A stretch of 64,000 bases of DNA from Dinghuibacter silviterrae. GTDB lineage: Bacteria > Bacteroidota > Bacteroidia > Chitinophagales > Chitinophagaceae. The stretch spans positions 1,550,001-1,614,000 of the forward strand of contig NZ_SODV01000001.1 of assembly GCF_004366355.1 (NCBI RefSeq). The letters run 5' to 3'. Made by a program: the position numbers and the translations under genes. The notes beneath the pieces are model-generated. The model had not been told where the DNA came from. It was given only the letters and a program-made list of their open reading frames with translations, and searched no databases. Numbering within the stretch: the stretch's first letter is position 1; every line of letters starts with the position of its first letter. Below are positions 29,615 through 38,594 of this stretch, in pieces.

Positions 29615-31963
29615 CTACAGGTCCACCCAGTGCACCCGTATCCAGATATCCTTGTTCCTCCCTTTGTCGTCGGTACAGGAAATCTTCACCGGCCCCTCGG
29701 AGGGCAAAAAGAACTGGGAAGCGTGCGCGTCGGCCGACTTGTAAAAGGCGTTGTTGATATACCAGTAGACGCGCGCCACGTCGCCCGCGGTGCGGCAGGA
29801 TAGCTGCAGGGGCTCGGGGTGTTTGCGGCTAAGGTAGTACTCGGAGCCCTTGGAAGGAGAAAGGATGATGGGCCCCCCCTCGCCAAAGATGGCTTCGCAC
29901 GAAGGATTGTGGGGCGGGATCTTTTCATAGGCGATGTGGTGGTCATCATAGTAGGCTTGCATGGCGGGGGAAAAGATGCGGTACCATTTCTCGCGATAGC
30001 CGGTCGCGGGTTTGCAATAGGGGCAGTACGACATCCTGCCGTTGGGGGAAATGGCGATCAGCTTGCGGCTCTGGCAGGCTGTGGTGGGCGATACCAGGGG
30101 GATGAAGTAGTCGCTGACCAGGTCGGTGCACTGAGGGGAGGGCGGCAGGCCCGTTTCGCTGCACACGATCCGGCTGTCTACCCCTGGCGGTTGGTGGAAC
30201 CATTCCTGGCCGTTGTCATAGTCGATGGTATTAAATATTTGGAAAAGTAACGGCGTAGCCACGGTCGCCCCGCTAAGGGACGGGACGCCCTTCCCGGAAA
30301 AGTTCCCTACCCATACACCCACGGTAAACCGCTGGTTGTACCCAATGCTCCAGGCGTCCCGTCGTCCGTAGGACGTGCCCGTCTTCCAGGCAATCCGGGG
30401 GAGGTGGGCCGTGGTGCTCCAGGTGAGCGGGAAGTCGGGGCGGTTTACCCGTGAGAGGATGTCGTTGATCATGAAGGCGGCGGCGGGGCTCATGACGCGG
30501 ACGGCGGGCGCCGGCCGGGCCGCGCCGGGGGCGGCCGCCGCCGTATCCCCCTGGTACAGCGTCAGCGCCCGCCACTCCCCTTCATGCGCCAAACTCGCGT
30601 AGAGCCCGGTAAGCTCTTCGAGCGTCGCCCCGCACCCCCCGAGGATCATGGACAACCCGAGTTTCCCGCGGTCTTTTTGAATCTGGCGGAAGTGGCAGGC
30701 CATGAGCGTCGACACGAGGCGGTCTTTGCCGAGGAGCGAGAGGCTTTTGACGGCGGGGATATTTAAAGAGTGTTCCAAAGCGTATTCCATGGAGACGTAG
30801 CCGTTGAACTTGCGGTCAAAGTTCTCGGGAGCGTACCCTTGGTAGTCGATGGGGACGTCCTCGATGACCGTCTTGGGGGTGAGCAGGCCGGCGTCGATAC
30901 AAAGCCCGTAGAGGAAGGGCTTTAGGGTGCTCCCGGGTTCGCGGACGGCGCGGATACCGTCGACCTGTCCCTGGTCCGTGGTGTCTTTAAAATCGGCGGA
31001 ACCTACATACGCCGCGACCTGCCCCGTGGCGTTGTCGACGACGAGGACGGCGGCCTGGCCGATCGAGGAGGCGTGGAGCTGGCGGACATAGTTCGCCGCC
31101 AGTTGTTCGATGGTGAGTTGGGTGTTGAGGTCGATAGAGGTTTGGATATAGGGTTGGGGCAGGGAACGGAGCCGCTGCGAGAGGTGGGGGGCGTAGGTGG
31201 GCATCCGGCCCCGCGTGGCGGTCAGGGGTTCCCGGACGGCGTCTTCGATTTCTTTCGGGGTGAACACATGGTCGCTGGCAAAACGGCGGAGCCATTGGTT
31301 TCGCTCGGCCACGATCTTGTCGTTGTCGCGGCCCATGACCAGGGTGGAGGGGCGGTTGGGGATGACCGCGAGTGCGGTGATTTCGGCCAGGCTGAGGTGG
31401 TCGGGGTCCTTATTAAAATACAGGAGCGCGGCCGTTCGGACCCCTTGGATATTCCCCCCGTAGGGGAGGAGGTTGACATAGAGCTGGAGGATTTCGTCTT
31501 TGGAATACTTCCATTCGAGCTGGAGGGCGCGGAAGGCTTCGATGCATTTGGCGAGGTAGGTCCGTTTCCGGGGTTCGAGGGCCCGCGCGACCTGCATGGT
31601 GATGGTGGACGCCCCGGAGGTCCGGCGCATCCGGAAGATGTTCCTCAGGAGGGCGCGGCCAATCGCCAGGGGGTTGACGCCGGGATGGTCGTAGAAGTAT
31701 TTATCTTCCTTTTCGATGATGGTCCGCCGGAGCAGGGGGGAGAGGTCGGACAGCCGGGTTTGCATCCGCCACTGCTGGTCGTGGGTGAGGTAGACGTGGA
31801 GGATGTCACCCTTGCGGCCGGTGATGACGGTGGAGTATTCGATCTTGTCGGGTAGGGGGCAAAGACGGTTGAGGAGCAGGAAAAGCAGGAATAAAAAAAT
31901 ACCGCCCAGAAACCCCCATTTAACAAAGGTTTTTACTTTCTTTATAGTACCTTTTCGTGACAT
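29615..31963 (-). CDS. pbpC: Penicillin-binding protein 1C
   Basis: A 782-residue bifunctional class A PBP. The N-terminal anchor is at about 14-31 (WGFLGGIFLFLLFLLLNRLC). The glycosyltransferase domain has EDKYFYDHPGVNPLAIGRAL and GASTITMQVARAL. The transpeptidase domain has the active Ser in REPGSTLKPF (SxxK) and WKTGTSYGRRDAW (KTG). The C-terminal PBP1C-specific domain (about 690-775) has beta-sandwich features and ends WIRVHWVDL. The gene is divergent from a thioester alpha-2-macroglobulin lipoprotein gene; this pairing is conserved in many Gram-negative bacteria and is thought to couple wall repair with protease trapping. Confidence 0.96.
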   Translation of the reverse strand: MSRKGTIKKVKTFVKWGFLGGIFLFLLFLLLNRLCPLPDKIEYSTVITGRKGDILHVYLTHDQQWRMQTRLSDLSPLLRRTIIEKEDKYFYDHPGVNPLAIGRALLRNIFRMRRTSGASTITMQVARALEPRKRTYLAKCIEAFRALQLEWKYSKDEILQLYVNLLPYGGNIQGVRTAALLYFNKDPDHLSLAEITALAVIPNRPSTLVMGRDNDKIVAERNQWLRRFASDHVFTPKEIEDAVREPLTATRGRMPTYAPHLSQRLRSLPQPYIQTSIDLNTQLTIEQLAANYVRQLHASSIGQAAVLVVDNATGQVAAYVGSADFKDTTDQGQVDGIRAVREPGSTLKPFLYGLCIDAGLLTPKTVIEDVPIDYQGYAPENFDRKFNGYVSMEYALEHSLNIPAVKSLSLLGKDRLVSTLMACHFRQIQKDRGKLGLSMILGGCGATLEELTGLYASLAHEGEWRALTLYQGDTAAAAPGAARPAPAVRVMSPAAAFMINDILSRVNRPDFPLTWSTTAHLPRIAWKTGTSYGRRDAWSIGYNQRFTVGVWVGNFSGKGVPSLSGATVATPLLFQIFNTIDYDNGQEWFHQPPGVDSRIVCSETGLPPSPQCTDLVSDYFIPLVSPTTACQSRKLIAISPNGRMSYCPYCKPATGYREKWYRIFSPAMQAYYDDHHIAYEKIPPHNPSCEAIFGEGGPIILSPSKGSEYYLSRKHPEPLQLSCRTAGDVARVYWYINNAFYKSADAHASQFFLPSEGPVKISCTDDKGRNKDIWIRVHWVDL

Positions 31964-31967
31964 TACC

Positions 31968-31975
31968 CAAATGTA
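31968..31975 (-). promoter_or_regulatory. -7 box for pbpC (TACATTTG)
   Basis: TACATTTG on the minus strand, 4 bases before the pbpC ATG, in the 41-base gap with the divergent macroglobulin gene. Confidence 0.4.
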
Positions 31976-32004
31976 AAGAACCTCGCCTAACCTTCCCCTT
32001 TTAT

Positions 32005-35000
32005 ATGCGAATCCACTCCCTTCCTGGCCTTACCTTGCTGGCCCTGGCTTTTTGCGCCTGTAACCGCAAAACCGTATCGCTCTCCTATACCAATGCCAAA
32101 GGAGAGGTATCTTCATTAGGAAACCTTACCTTTCAGTTCGATAAGGACCTGGTGAAAGATTCCGTGCTCGGCGCCTGGGACTCGGCGGACTATGTGTCCT
32201 TCGAGCCAAAGATCCCGGGCCGTTTCCGTTGGGAAAACCCGGGTGTGCTGGTCTTTTCCCCGAGCAAACCGCTGTTGCCGGCGACCAATTACCGGGCGGT
32301 GATCAACGAGGAGGTGTTGGCCCACTCGGGGTATGGACGGTTGAAGGGAGGAGACGAGATCAGCTTTCACACGGCCCCGCTCCACCTCCAGGACGTGAGT
32401 GCGCTGTGGGTTCCGCAGGACGTGGGGACGCATACGGCTCTCCCACAGTTGGATCTTTTTTTCAACTACCCGGTGTCCCCGGCGACGCTGAAAGAACGGT
32501 TACACGTTACCGTAGACGGGCAGGCGTCGCCCTTCGACCTGCAGACGGTTTCGGTCTCGGACAGGGTCAGCATCAGGTTGCCCCAGGTCAAGCCGGAGGA
32601 CCGGGACTATAAAGTGACCCTGTCTATTGACAAGGGGTTGGTTCCCGATGGCGGCACCAATGGCACGGAAGAGCCCCTCGACTTTACGACGGGGATGGCC
32701 TCCCCCTTTGTCCTGGAGATTCATGACGTGACCACCGACCACGATGGGGCCACGGGCACCGTCACGGTGCGGACCAGCCAGCAGGTCGCCCCGGAAAACC
32801 TGGCCTCTTTTATAAAGCTGGACCCGGCGGTCAAATTCACCGCCACGCCGACAGAGGACGGTTTTACGGTGACCAGCGACGCCTTTGACGCGGAAACAAG
32901 CTATGCCATCCACATTGGCAAGGGGCTGAGGGGTACGATCGGGGGCGTCCTGCACGACGACTATGTGAACAACATCACCTTTGGGAAGATGGCGCCGTCC
33001 ATCAGTTTCTCGGGGAGCAAGGAAGTTTACCTCTCCAGCCGGGGAGAACGGAATATTGCGGTGCGCATCGTGAACGTGCCAAAAGTAAAGATCATCGTCT
33101 CCAAGATATATGAGAACAACCTGTTGGCGGCGGGCCGGTATGGGTATGATCCCGTGGATGACCAGCAGGACAACGTGGAGTACGAGGGCCCCGAGTCGAG
33201 GGGAGAGCTTCAAATGGGCGACATCGTCTACGAGAAGACGGTAGACACCAAATCCCTGCCGCGCTCGGGCAACAGCCGTGTCCTTCACGTAGACCTGGAG
33301 GATAAACTGCCCGAATTCAAAGGAATCTATCATATAAGTATCCGGTCCATGGACGACTATTGGGTGCGCGACAGCCGTTTCGTGTCCCTGTCCGACATAG
33401 GCCTCATGGCCAAAGCCGGGAAAGACAAGGTCCTCATTTTTGCCAATTCGATCAAGGACGCCACCCCCATGGAAGGCGTGAACATCGTCGCCTATGGCCT
33501 CAACAACCAGGTCCTGGGGGTTGGTGCCACCAATGCCCAGGGGGTGGCGGAGATCGCGTGTACCCGGAAAGAATTTGCAGGCTTTACACCGGCCATGGTG
33601 ATTGCCCGGACGGCGGGGGACTTTAACTACCTTCCTTTTGCGACGACCCAAGTGAATACTTCCCGTTTCGACGTGGGGGGCAAGTCTTCCAATCCCAGCG
33701 GGCTGGACGCCTTTATATATCCCGAGCGCGACATTTACCGGCCCGGCGAACAGGCGCACTTTGCCGTCGTCCTGCGGACTACGGGCTGGCAATTGCCCGG
33801 GGAGCTGCCGTTGAAAATGAAGTTCCTGCTGCCCAACGGCAAGGAGCTGAAAACCTTCCGCAAAAGCATCGACGACCAGGGCGCCCTGGACGGGAGTGTG
33901 GACATCCCCGAAGCGGCGGTCACGGGTAGCTATACCCTGGAAGTCTATACGACGAACGACGTGTTGCTGGGAAGCCGGCCCATCCGGGTGGAAGAGTTTG
34001 TCCCGGACCGCATCAAGGTGACGAGTAAACTGGACAAAGACGTATTAAAACCCGGAGAGACTGCCCACCTGGACATCACGGCAGAAAACTTTTTTGGCCC
34101 TCCCGCGGCCAACCGCAACTACGAATGTGAGATACAGGTGACCCAGGAAGCCTTTACGTCAAAAGCGTATGACCGTTACGATTTCGGGCTGGCTGGGCAG
34201 GACGCCCTTCACGACAAGGTTGAACGGGAAGGAAAAACCGACGAGGCGGGGCACGCCAGGGAGACCTACGAGGTTCCGGAGATGTACAAAAATATAGGCA
34301 AGCTGCGGAGCACCTTTTTCACCACCGTATTTGACGAAACCGGCCGGCCGGTCAGCCGGAGCAGCCCGGCGGACATCTATACCCAGTCCGTTTTCTTTGG
34401 GGTAAAGGACGACGGCTATTATTATTACCCCCTCAGCCAGGCGGTCCGGTTCCCCCTGATCGCGCTCAATACCAGTGAACAGGTAACGGCGGCCCCGGCA
34501 AAGGTGGAGGTGATCAAACACGAGTACCGGACGGTCCTTTCCAAAAACGGGGACTATTTCCGGTATGAATCCCAAAAGGAGGATGTGGTGGAAACCTCCC
34601 AAACCGTGACCGTTAGCGGTGTACAGACGGCCTTCCCCTTTACGCCCCGGACGCCGGGGGAATACGAACTTCGTGTATACGTACCCGGTAGCAACAGTTA
34701 TGTCAGCAAAAGCTTTTACAGCTATGGCTCCTGGGGCGCGGACGACAACTCCTTCGAAGTGGACAAGGAAGGGCAGATCAGTATAGAGGCGGACAAGGTT
34801 TCCTATTACACCGGCGAAACCGCCAAGGTACTTTTCAAAACCCCATTTAGCGGCCGGATGCTGGTCACGATGGAAACCGCGGACAAGGTCGTCTCCTATC
34901 AATATGTCGACGTCAGGGACCGGACCGCTTCGCTGGACCTGCCCCTGAACAAGGACCACCTTCCCAACGTCTTTGTCACGGCCACGCTGTTCAAACCCCA

Positions 35001-37398
35001 TGGGGTATCCGACATCCCCCTGACGGTCGCCCATGGCTTCAAGGGGCTTACGGTCGAGGAGCGAGACCGGCGCGTACCGGTCGTCGTCAGCGTGCCGCAA
35101 AAGGTCCGCTCCAATACACACCCGGTCATCCATGTCAAAGCCGCGCCCAACAGCATGATTACGGTCGCCGCCGTGGACAACGGCATCCTCCAGGTGACCG
35201 ATTTCAAAACACCGGATCCTTACGCCTGGTTTTACGCACCCCGGGCATTGGAGGTAAGGGGATATGATCTTTATCCGTTGCTTTTCCCCGAAGTATTGGC
35301 GCGCCTCAGCAGCACTGGCGGAGACGCCGCTGGTGAAATGAACAAACGGGTAAACCCGATGCCCACCAAACGGTTTAAGCTGGTCTCTTATTGGAGCGGG
35401 GTGCAAAAGACCGACGGGAACGGGGACGCCACCTTCCAGATGGACATCCCCACCGCCTTTAGCGGGGAGGTCCGGATCATGGCGGTGTCTTGCAAAGGGC
35501 AGGCCTTTGGCTCCGGGGAAGCGGCCATGAAGGTGGCCGATCCCCTCGTTCTTTCCAGCGCCCTGCCCCGCTTTCTGAGCCCCGGGGATACCGTAACCAT
35601 GCCGGTGACCCTGACCAATACCACCGCCAGGACGGCAAGCATCAGCGCCAGCGTACAAACCGACGGTCCCCTGACGGTGGTGGGGTCGTCACGTGCAAGT
35701 GCAGACGTCGCCGCCGGTTCCGAAGGCCGGGTGGTCTTTACCTTAGCCGCGGCCAAGGCGATCCATCCCGCAAAGGTCACCGTACATGTACAAGGGCTGG
35801 GTGAACAATTCACCGACGAGACCGATATCAGCGTACGGCCCGCATCCACCCTTCAAAAGATGAGCGGGAGCGGGGTTGCCGGCCCGGGGACGCACGACAT
35901 CACCATCGGTACCGGGGACTTTATCCCGGGCAGCGGGGACGACCACCTCGTCCTGAGCCGTTCCCCGGCCATCCGCCTGGGCAGCCAGCTCCAATACCTC
36001 GTGGAATACCCGTACGGGTGTACCGAACAAACCGTGTCGACCGCCTTCCCACAGCTCTATTATGACGACCTGGCGGCGCTGATGCACCTCCACGGCGCGG
36101 CCCGCTATACCAACGCCGCCTACAACGTCCAGGAAGCCATCCGGAAGATCAAGATGCGCCAGTTGTACAACGGGGGCGTCACCTTGTGGGACGGGGAAGA
36201 CGACGAAAACTGGTGGGCGACCGTGTACGCCGCGCACTTCCTCCTGGAAGCCCAAAAGGCGGGGTACGACGTCGACAAAAGCCTGACCGAAAGCATCCTG
36301 GCCTACCTGAACGGGCGGCTGCGCAACAAGACCCTCGTGCGCTATATCTATAACGGGAACCAGGAGAAGAAGATCGTCCCGAAAGAGGTGGCGTACAGCC
36401 TTTATGTGCTGGCCCTGGCCGGCCGGCCCAATGTGAGCGCCATGAACTATTATAAAGCCAATACCACCACCCTTGCCCTCGACAGCCGGTATCTCCTGGC
36501 CTCCGCCTACGCGCTGGCGGGCGACAAGGCCGGTTTCCGGGAAATCCTGCCCACGGCTTGGGCCGGGGAGCGATCGGCGGCGGAGACCGGTGGTTCTTTT
36601 TACTCCGACATCCGGGACGAGGCCGTTGCCCTCGACGTCCTTCTTGACGTAGACCCGGGCAATTCCCAGGTCGGTCCCATGGCCCGCCAGGTCGCCGACC
36701 AACTAAGCAACCGCACCTGGTACTCCACCCAGGAATGCGCGTTTGGATTCCTCGCCTTAGGCAAGCTCGCCCGGTCGACCGCCCAGTCCACCGCTACGGG
36801 TACCGTCAGGGCCGGTGGCCGGACGCTTGGCACCGTCGAGGCCGCCCCCGTCAAATGGTCCGCCGCCGACCTGAAGAGCACCAACGTGACGCTGGACGTC
36901 CGGGGCAGCGGCAACCTCTACTATTGGTGGCAGGCCGAAGGAATCAGTGCGTCCGGCGCCTACAAGGAAGAAGACCACTACATCCGCGCCCGGCGCAGGT
37001 TTTTCGACCGGTTCGGGCACGAACTCACGGGGAATACGTTTCACCAGAACGACCTCGTGATCGTCCAACTGACCCTCGACAACGCCTATTCCGGGAACAT
37101 CGACAACATCGTCCTGACCGACCTTCTGCCCGCGGGTTTTGAAATCGAAAACCCGCGCACCAAGGACATCCCGGGGATGGATTGGATCAAAAACGCGGCC
37201 GAGCCGACCGCCATGGACGTCCGGGACGACCGGATCAACCTCTTCGTCAACCTCACGGGGCAGCGCCAGGTCTACTACTACGCGGTCCGGGCGGTGTCGC
37301 CGGGTGTTTACCATATGGGGCCCGTCAGTGCGGATGCCATGTATAATGGGGACATCCACTCCTACAACGGGGCGGGGACGATCGTGGTGAAGCCGTAG
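32005..37398 (+). CDS. Alpha-2-macroglobulin family lipoprotein with thioester
   Basis: A 1797-residue bacterial alpha-2-macroglobulin. The start at 32005 (MRIHSLPGLTLLAL) places a lipoprotein signal at the N-terminus (ACN, lipid Cys19); an earlier in-frame ATG overlaps pbpC. Macroglobulin-like domains fill the first two thirds; the MG2 domain is recognisable by IYPERDIYRPGEQAHFAVVL. The thioester motif is intact: C1339-T-E-Q in EYPYGCTEQTVSTAFPQLYY, inside the helical thioester domain. The receptor-binding-like end (DNIVLTDLLPAGFEIENPR) follows. Bacterial members are proposed to trap attacking proteases at the cell surface. It is divergent from pbpC, its usual partner. About 10 large frames on the opposite strand are shadows. 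Confidence 0.95.
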   Translation: MRIHSLPGLTLLALAFCACNRKTVSLSYTNAKGEVSSLGNLTFQFDKDLVKDSVLGAWDSADYVSFEPKIPGRFRWENPGVLVFSPSKPLLPATNYRAVINEEVLAHSGYGRLKGGDEISFHTAPLHLQDVSALWVPQDVGTHTALPQLDLFFNYPVSPATLKERLHVTVDGQASPFDLQTVSVSDRVSIRLPQVKPEDRDYKVTLSIDKGLVPDGGTNGTEEPLDFTTGMASPFVLEIHDVTTDHDGATGTVTVRTSQQVAPENLASFIKLDPAVKFTATPTEDGFTVTSDAFDAETSYAIHIGKGLRGTIGGVLHDDYVNNITFGKMAPSISFSGSKEVYLSSRGERNIAVRIVNVPKVKIIVSKIYENNLLAAGRYGYDPVDDQQDNVEYEGPESRGELQMGDIVYEKTVDTKSLPRSGNSRVLHVDLEDKLPEFKGIYHISIRSMDDYWVRDSRFVSLSDIGLMAKAGKDKVLIFANSIKDATPMEGVNIVAYGLNNQVLGVGATNAQGVAEIACTRKEFAGFTPAMVIARTAGDFNYLPFATTQVNTSRFDVGGKSSNPSGLDAFIYPERDIYRPGEQAHFAVVLRTTGWQLPGELPLKMKFLLPNGKELKTFRKSIDDQGALDGSVDIPEAAVTGSYTLEVYTTNDVLLGSRPIRVEEFVPDRIKVTSKLDKDVLKPGETAHLDITAENFFGPPAANRNYECEIQVTQEAFTSKAYDRYDFGLAGQDALHDKVEREGKTDEAGHARETYEVPEMYKNIGKLRSTFFTTVFDETGRPVSRSSPADIYTQSVFFGVKDDGYYYYPLSQAVRFPLIALNTSEQVTAAPAKVEVIKHEYRTVLSKNGDYFRYESQKEDVVETSQTVTVSGVQTAFPFTPRTPGEYELRVYVPGSNSYVSKSFYSYGSWGADDNSFEVDKEGQISIEADKVSYYTGETAKVLFKTPFSGRMLVTMETADKVVSYQYVDVRDRTASLDLPLNKDHLPNVFVTATLFKPHGVSDIPLTVAHGFKGLTVEERDRRVPVVVSVPQKVRSNTHPVIHVKAAPNSMITVAAVDNGILQVTDFKTPDPYAWFYAPRALEVRGYDLYPLLFPEVLARLSSTGGDAAGEMNKRVNPMPTKRFKLVSYWSGVQKTDGNGDATFQMDIPTAFSGEVRIMAVSCKGQAFGSGEAAMKVADPLVLSSALPRFLSPGDTVTMPVTLTNTTARTASISASVQTDGPLTVVGSSRASADVAAGSEGRVVFTLAAAKAIHPAKVTVHVQGLGEQFTDETDISVRPASTLQKMSGSGVAGPGTHDITIGTGDFIPGSGDDHLVLSRSPAIRLGSQLQYLVEYPYGCTEQTVSTAFPQLYYDDLAALMHLHGAARYTNAAYNVQEAIRKIKMRQLYNGGVTLWDGEDDENWWATVYAAHFLLEAQKAGYDVDKSLTESILAYLNGRLRNKTLVRYIYNGNQEKKIVPKEVAYSLYVLALAGRPNVSAMNYYKANTTTLALDSRYLLASAYALAGDKAGFREILPTAWAGERSAAETGGSFYSDIRDEAVALDVLLDVDPGNSQVGPMARQVADQLSNRTWYSTQECAFGFLALGKLARSTAQSTATGTVRAGGRTLGTVEAAPVKWSAADLKSTNVTLDVRGSGNLYYWWQAEGISASGAYKEEDHYIRARRRFFDRFGHELTGNTFHQNDLVIVQLTLDNAYSGNIDNIVLTDLLPAGFEIENPRTKDIPGMDWIKNAAEPTAMDVRDDRINLFVNLTGQRQVYYYAVRAVSPGVYHMGPVSADAMYNGDIHSYNGAGTIVVKP

Positions 37399-37406
37399 GG
37401 TTTTGG

Positions 37407-37414
37407 TACCTTTG
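37407..37414 (+). promoter_or_regulatory. -7 box for rlmI (TACCTTTG)
   Basis: TACCTTTG, 7 bases before the ATG at 37422, directly after the macroglobulin stop codon. Same near-leaderless layout as uvrA. Confidence 0.5.
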
Positions 37415-37421
37415 CGCCCTT

Positions 37422-38594
37422 ATGACAAAGGTGACGCTAAAACGGAAGATCGCCCCCCGGATCGCCAATGGGCACCCCTGGGTCTTCGCCAACGAAGTAC
37501 AAGGGATCGAGGGCGCAGTCAGCGCAGGGGACATCGTGCGGGTGCAAACACACGACGGGAAATACATCGGCAGCGGGTACATCAACCCCCAGTCCCAGAT
37601 CGTCGTGCGGATCCTCACCCGGGACCCGAAGGAAGTCGTGGACGCGGCCTTTTTTCACCGGCGGATCGCCGGGGCATGGGCCTACCGCCAGCACATCGGG
37701 TATACCGAGAACTGCCGCCTGATCTTTGGGGAAGCGGACTACCTTCCTGCCTTGATCATCGACAAGTTCAACGACTATTTTGTACTCCAGACCCTGGCGC
37801 TGGGGATGGATAAGTGGAAGGGGGCCATCGTGGAAGCGCTGCAAAAGATTTTCCAGCCCAAGGGCATCTATGAACGGAACGACGTCCCCGTCCGGGAGCT
37901 GGAGGGATTGACGCAGATAAAAGGGCCTATAGGACCGGCCTTCGATCCGAACATCATCATCCGCGAGAACGGTTTACAGTTTCACGTCGACCTGGAGAAC
38001 GGCCAAAAGACCGGGTATTTCCTGGACCAGCAGGACAATCGGCGGCATATACAACATATCGTCAAAGACGCCGACGTCCTCGAAGCCTTTTGTTACACCG
38101 GGACCTTTGGCGTACACGCCGCCCACTACGGTGCCAAAAGCGTCCTGGGGCTGGACATTTCCGAGACGGCGGTCGCCCAGGCCCGGCGCAACGCCGAGCT
38201 CAACGGGCTGGCCGACCGTTGCCGTTTCGAGGCGGTCAACGCCTTCGACGCGCTCAAGACGTGGACCAAAGAAGGCCGGACCTACGACGTCGTCATGCTC
38301 GATCCGCCCGCCTTTACAAAAAGCCGGGAAAACATACAAAAAGCCATTACCGGTTACAAAGAGATCAACCTCCGGGGCATCAAGCTGGTCAAACCGGGCG
38401 GCTTCCTGGTGACGTCCAGCTGTACAAACCTCGTCCCGCCGGACCTGTTCCTGGAGATCATCGCCCTGGCGGCCAAGGACGCCCGGCGGCAGTTACGCCA
38501 GGTCACCTTCCAGGCGCAGTCTTCCGATCACCCGATCATCTGGGGGATGGAGAATACGGAGTACCTGAAGTTCCTGATTGTGCAGGTGCTATAA
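37422..38594 (+). CDS. rlmI: Class I SAM-dependent rRNA methyltransferase (RlmI type)
   Basis: A 390-residue methyltransferase of the RlmI family (23S rRNA m5C1962 in E. coli). An N-terminal PUA-like domain (1-75; RKIAPRIANGHPWVFANEV) precedes a linker domain and the Rossmann methyltransferase. SAM-binding motif: EAFCYTGTFGVHAAHYGA; catalytic loop: MLDPPAFTKSRENI; SSCTN carries the nucleophile-type Cys. Length is normal. Its 3' end overlaps the convergent secreted protein gene by 59 bases. Confidence 0.93.
   Translation: MTKVTLKRKIAPRIANGHPWVFANEVQGIEGAVSAGDIVRVQTHDGKYIGSGYINPQSQIVVRILTRDPKEVVDAAFFHRRIAGAWAYRQHIGYTENCRLIFGEADYLPALIIDKFNDYFVLQTLALGMDKWKGAIVEALQKIFQPKGIYERNDVPVRELEGLTQIKGPIGPAFDPNIIIRENGLQFHVDLENGQKTGYFLDQQDNRRHIQHIVKDADVLEAFCYTGTFGVHAAHYGAKSVLGLDISETAVAQARRNAELNGLADRCRFEAVNAFDALKTWTKEGRTYDVVMLDPPAFTKSRENIQKAITGYKEINLRGIKLVKPGGFLVTSSCTNLVPPDLFLEIIALAAKDARRQLRQVTFQAQSSDHPIIWGMENTEYLKFLIVQVL

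Noticed and set aside
34159..35658. Long minus-strand frame inside the macroglobulin gene
   Set aside because: Complementary-strand shadow of a well supported 1797-residue protein; several similar ones nearby.
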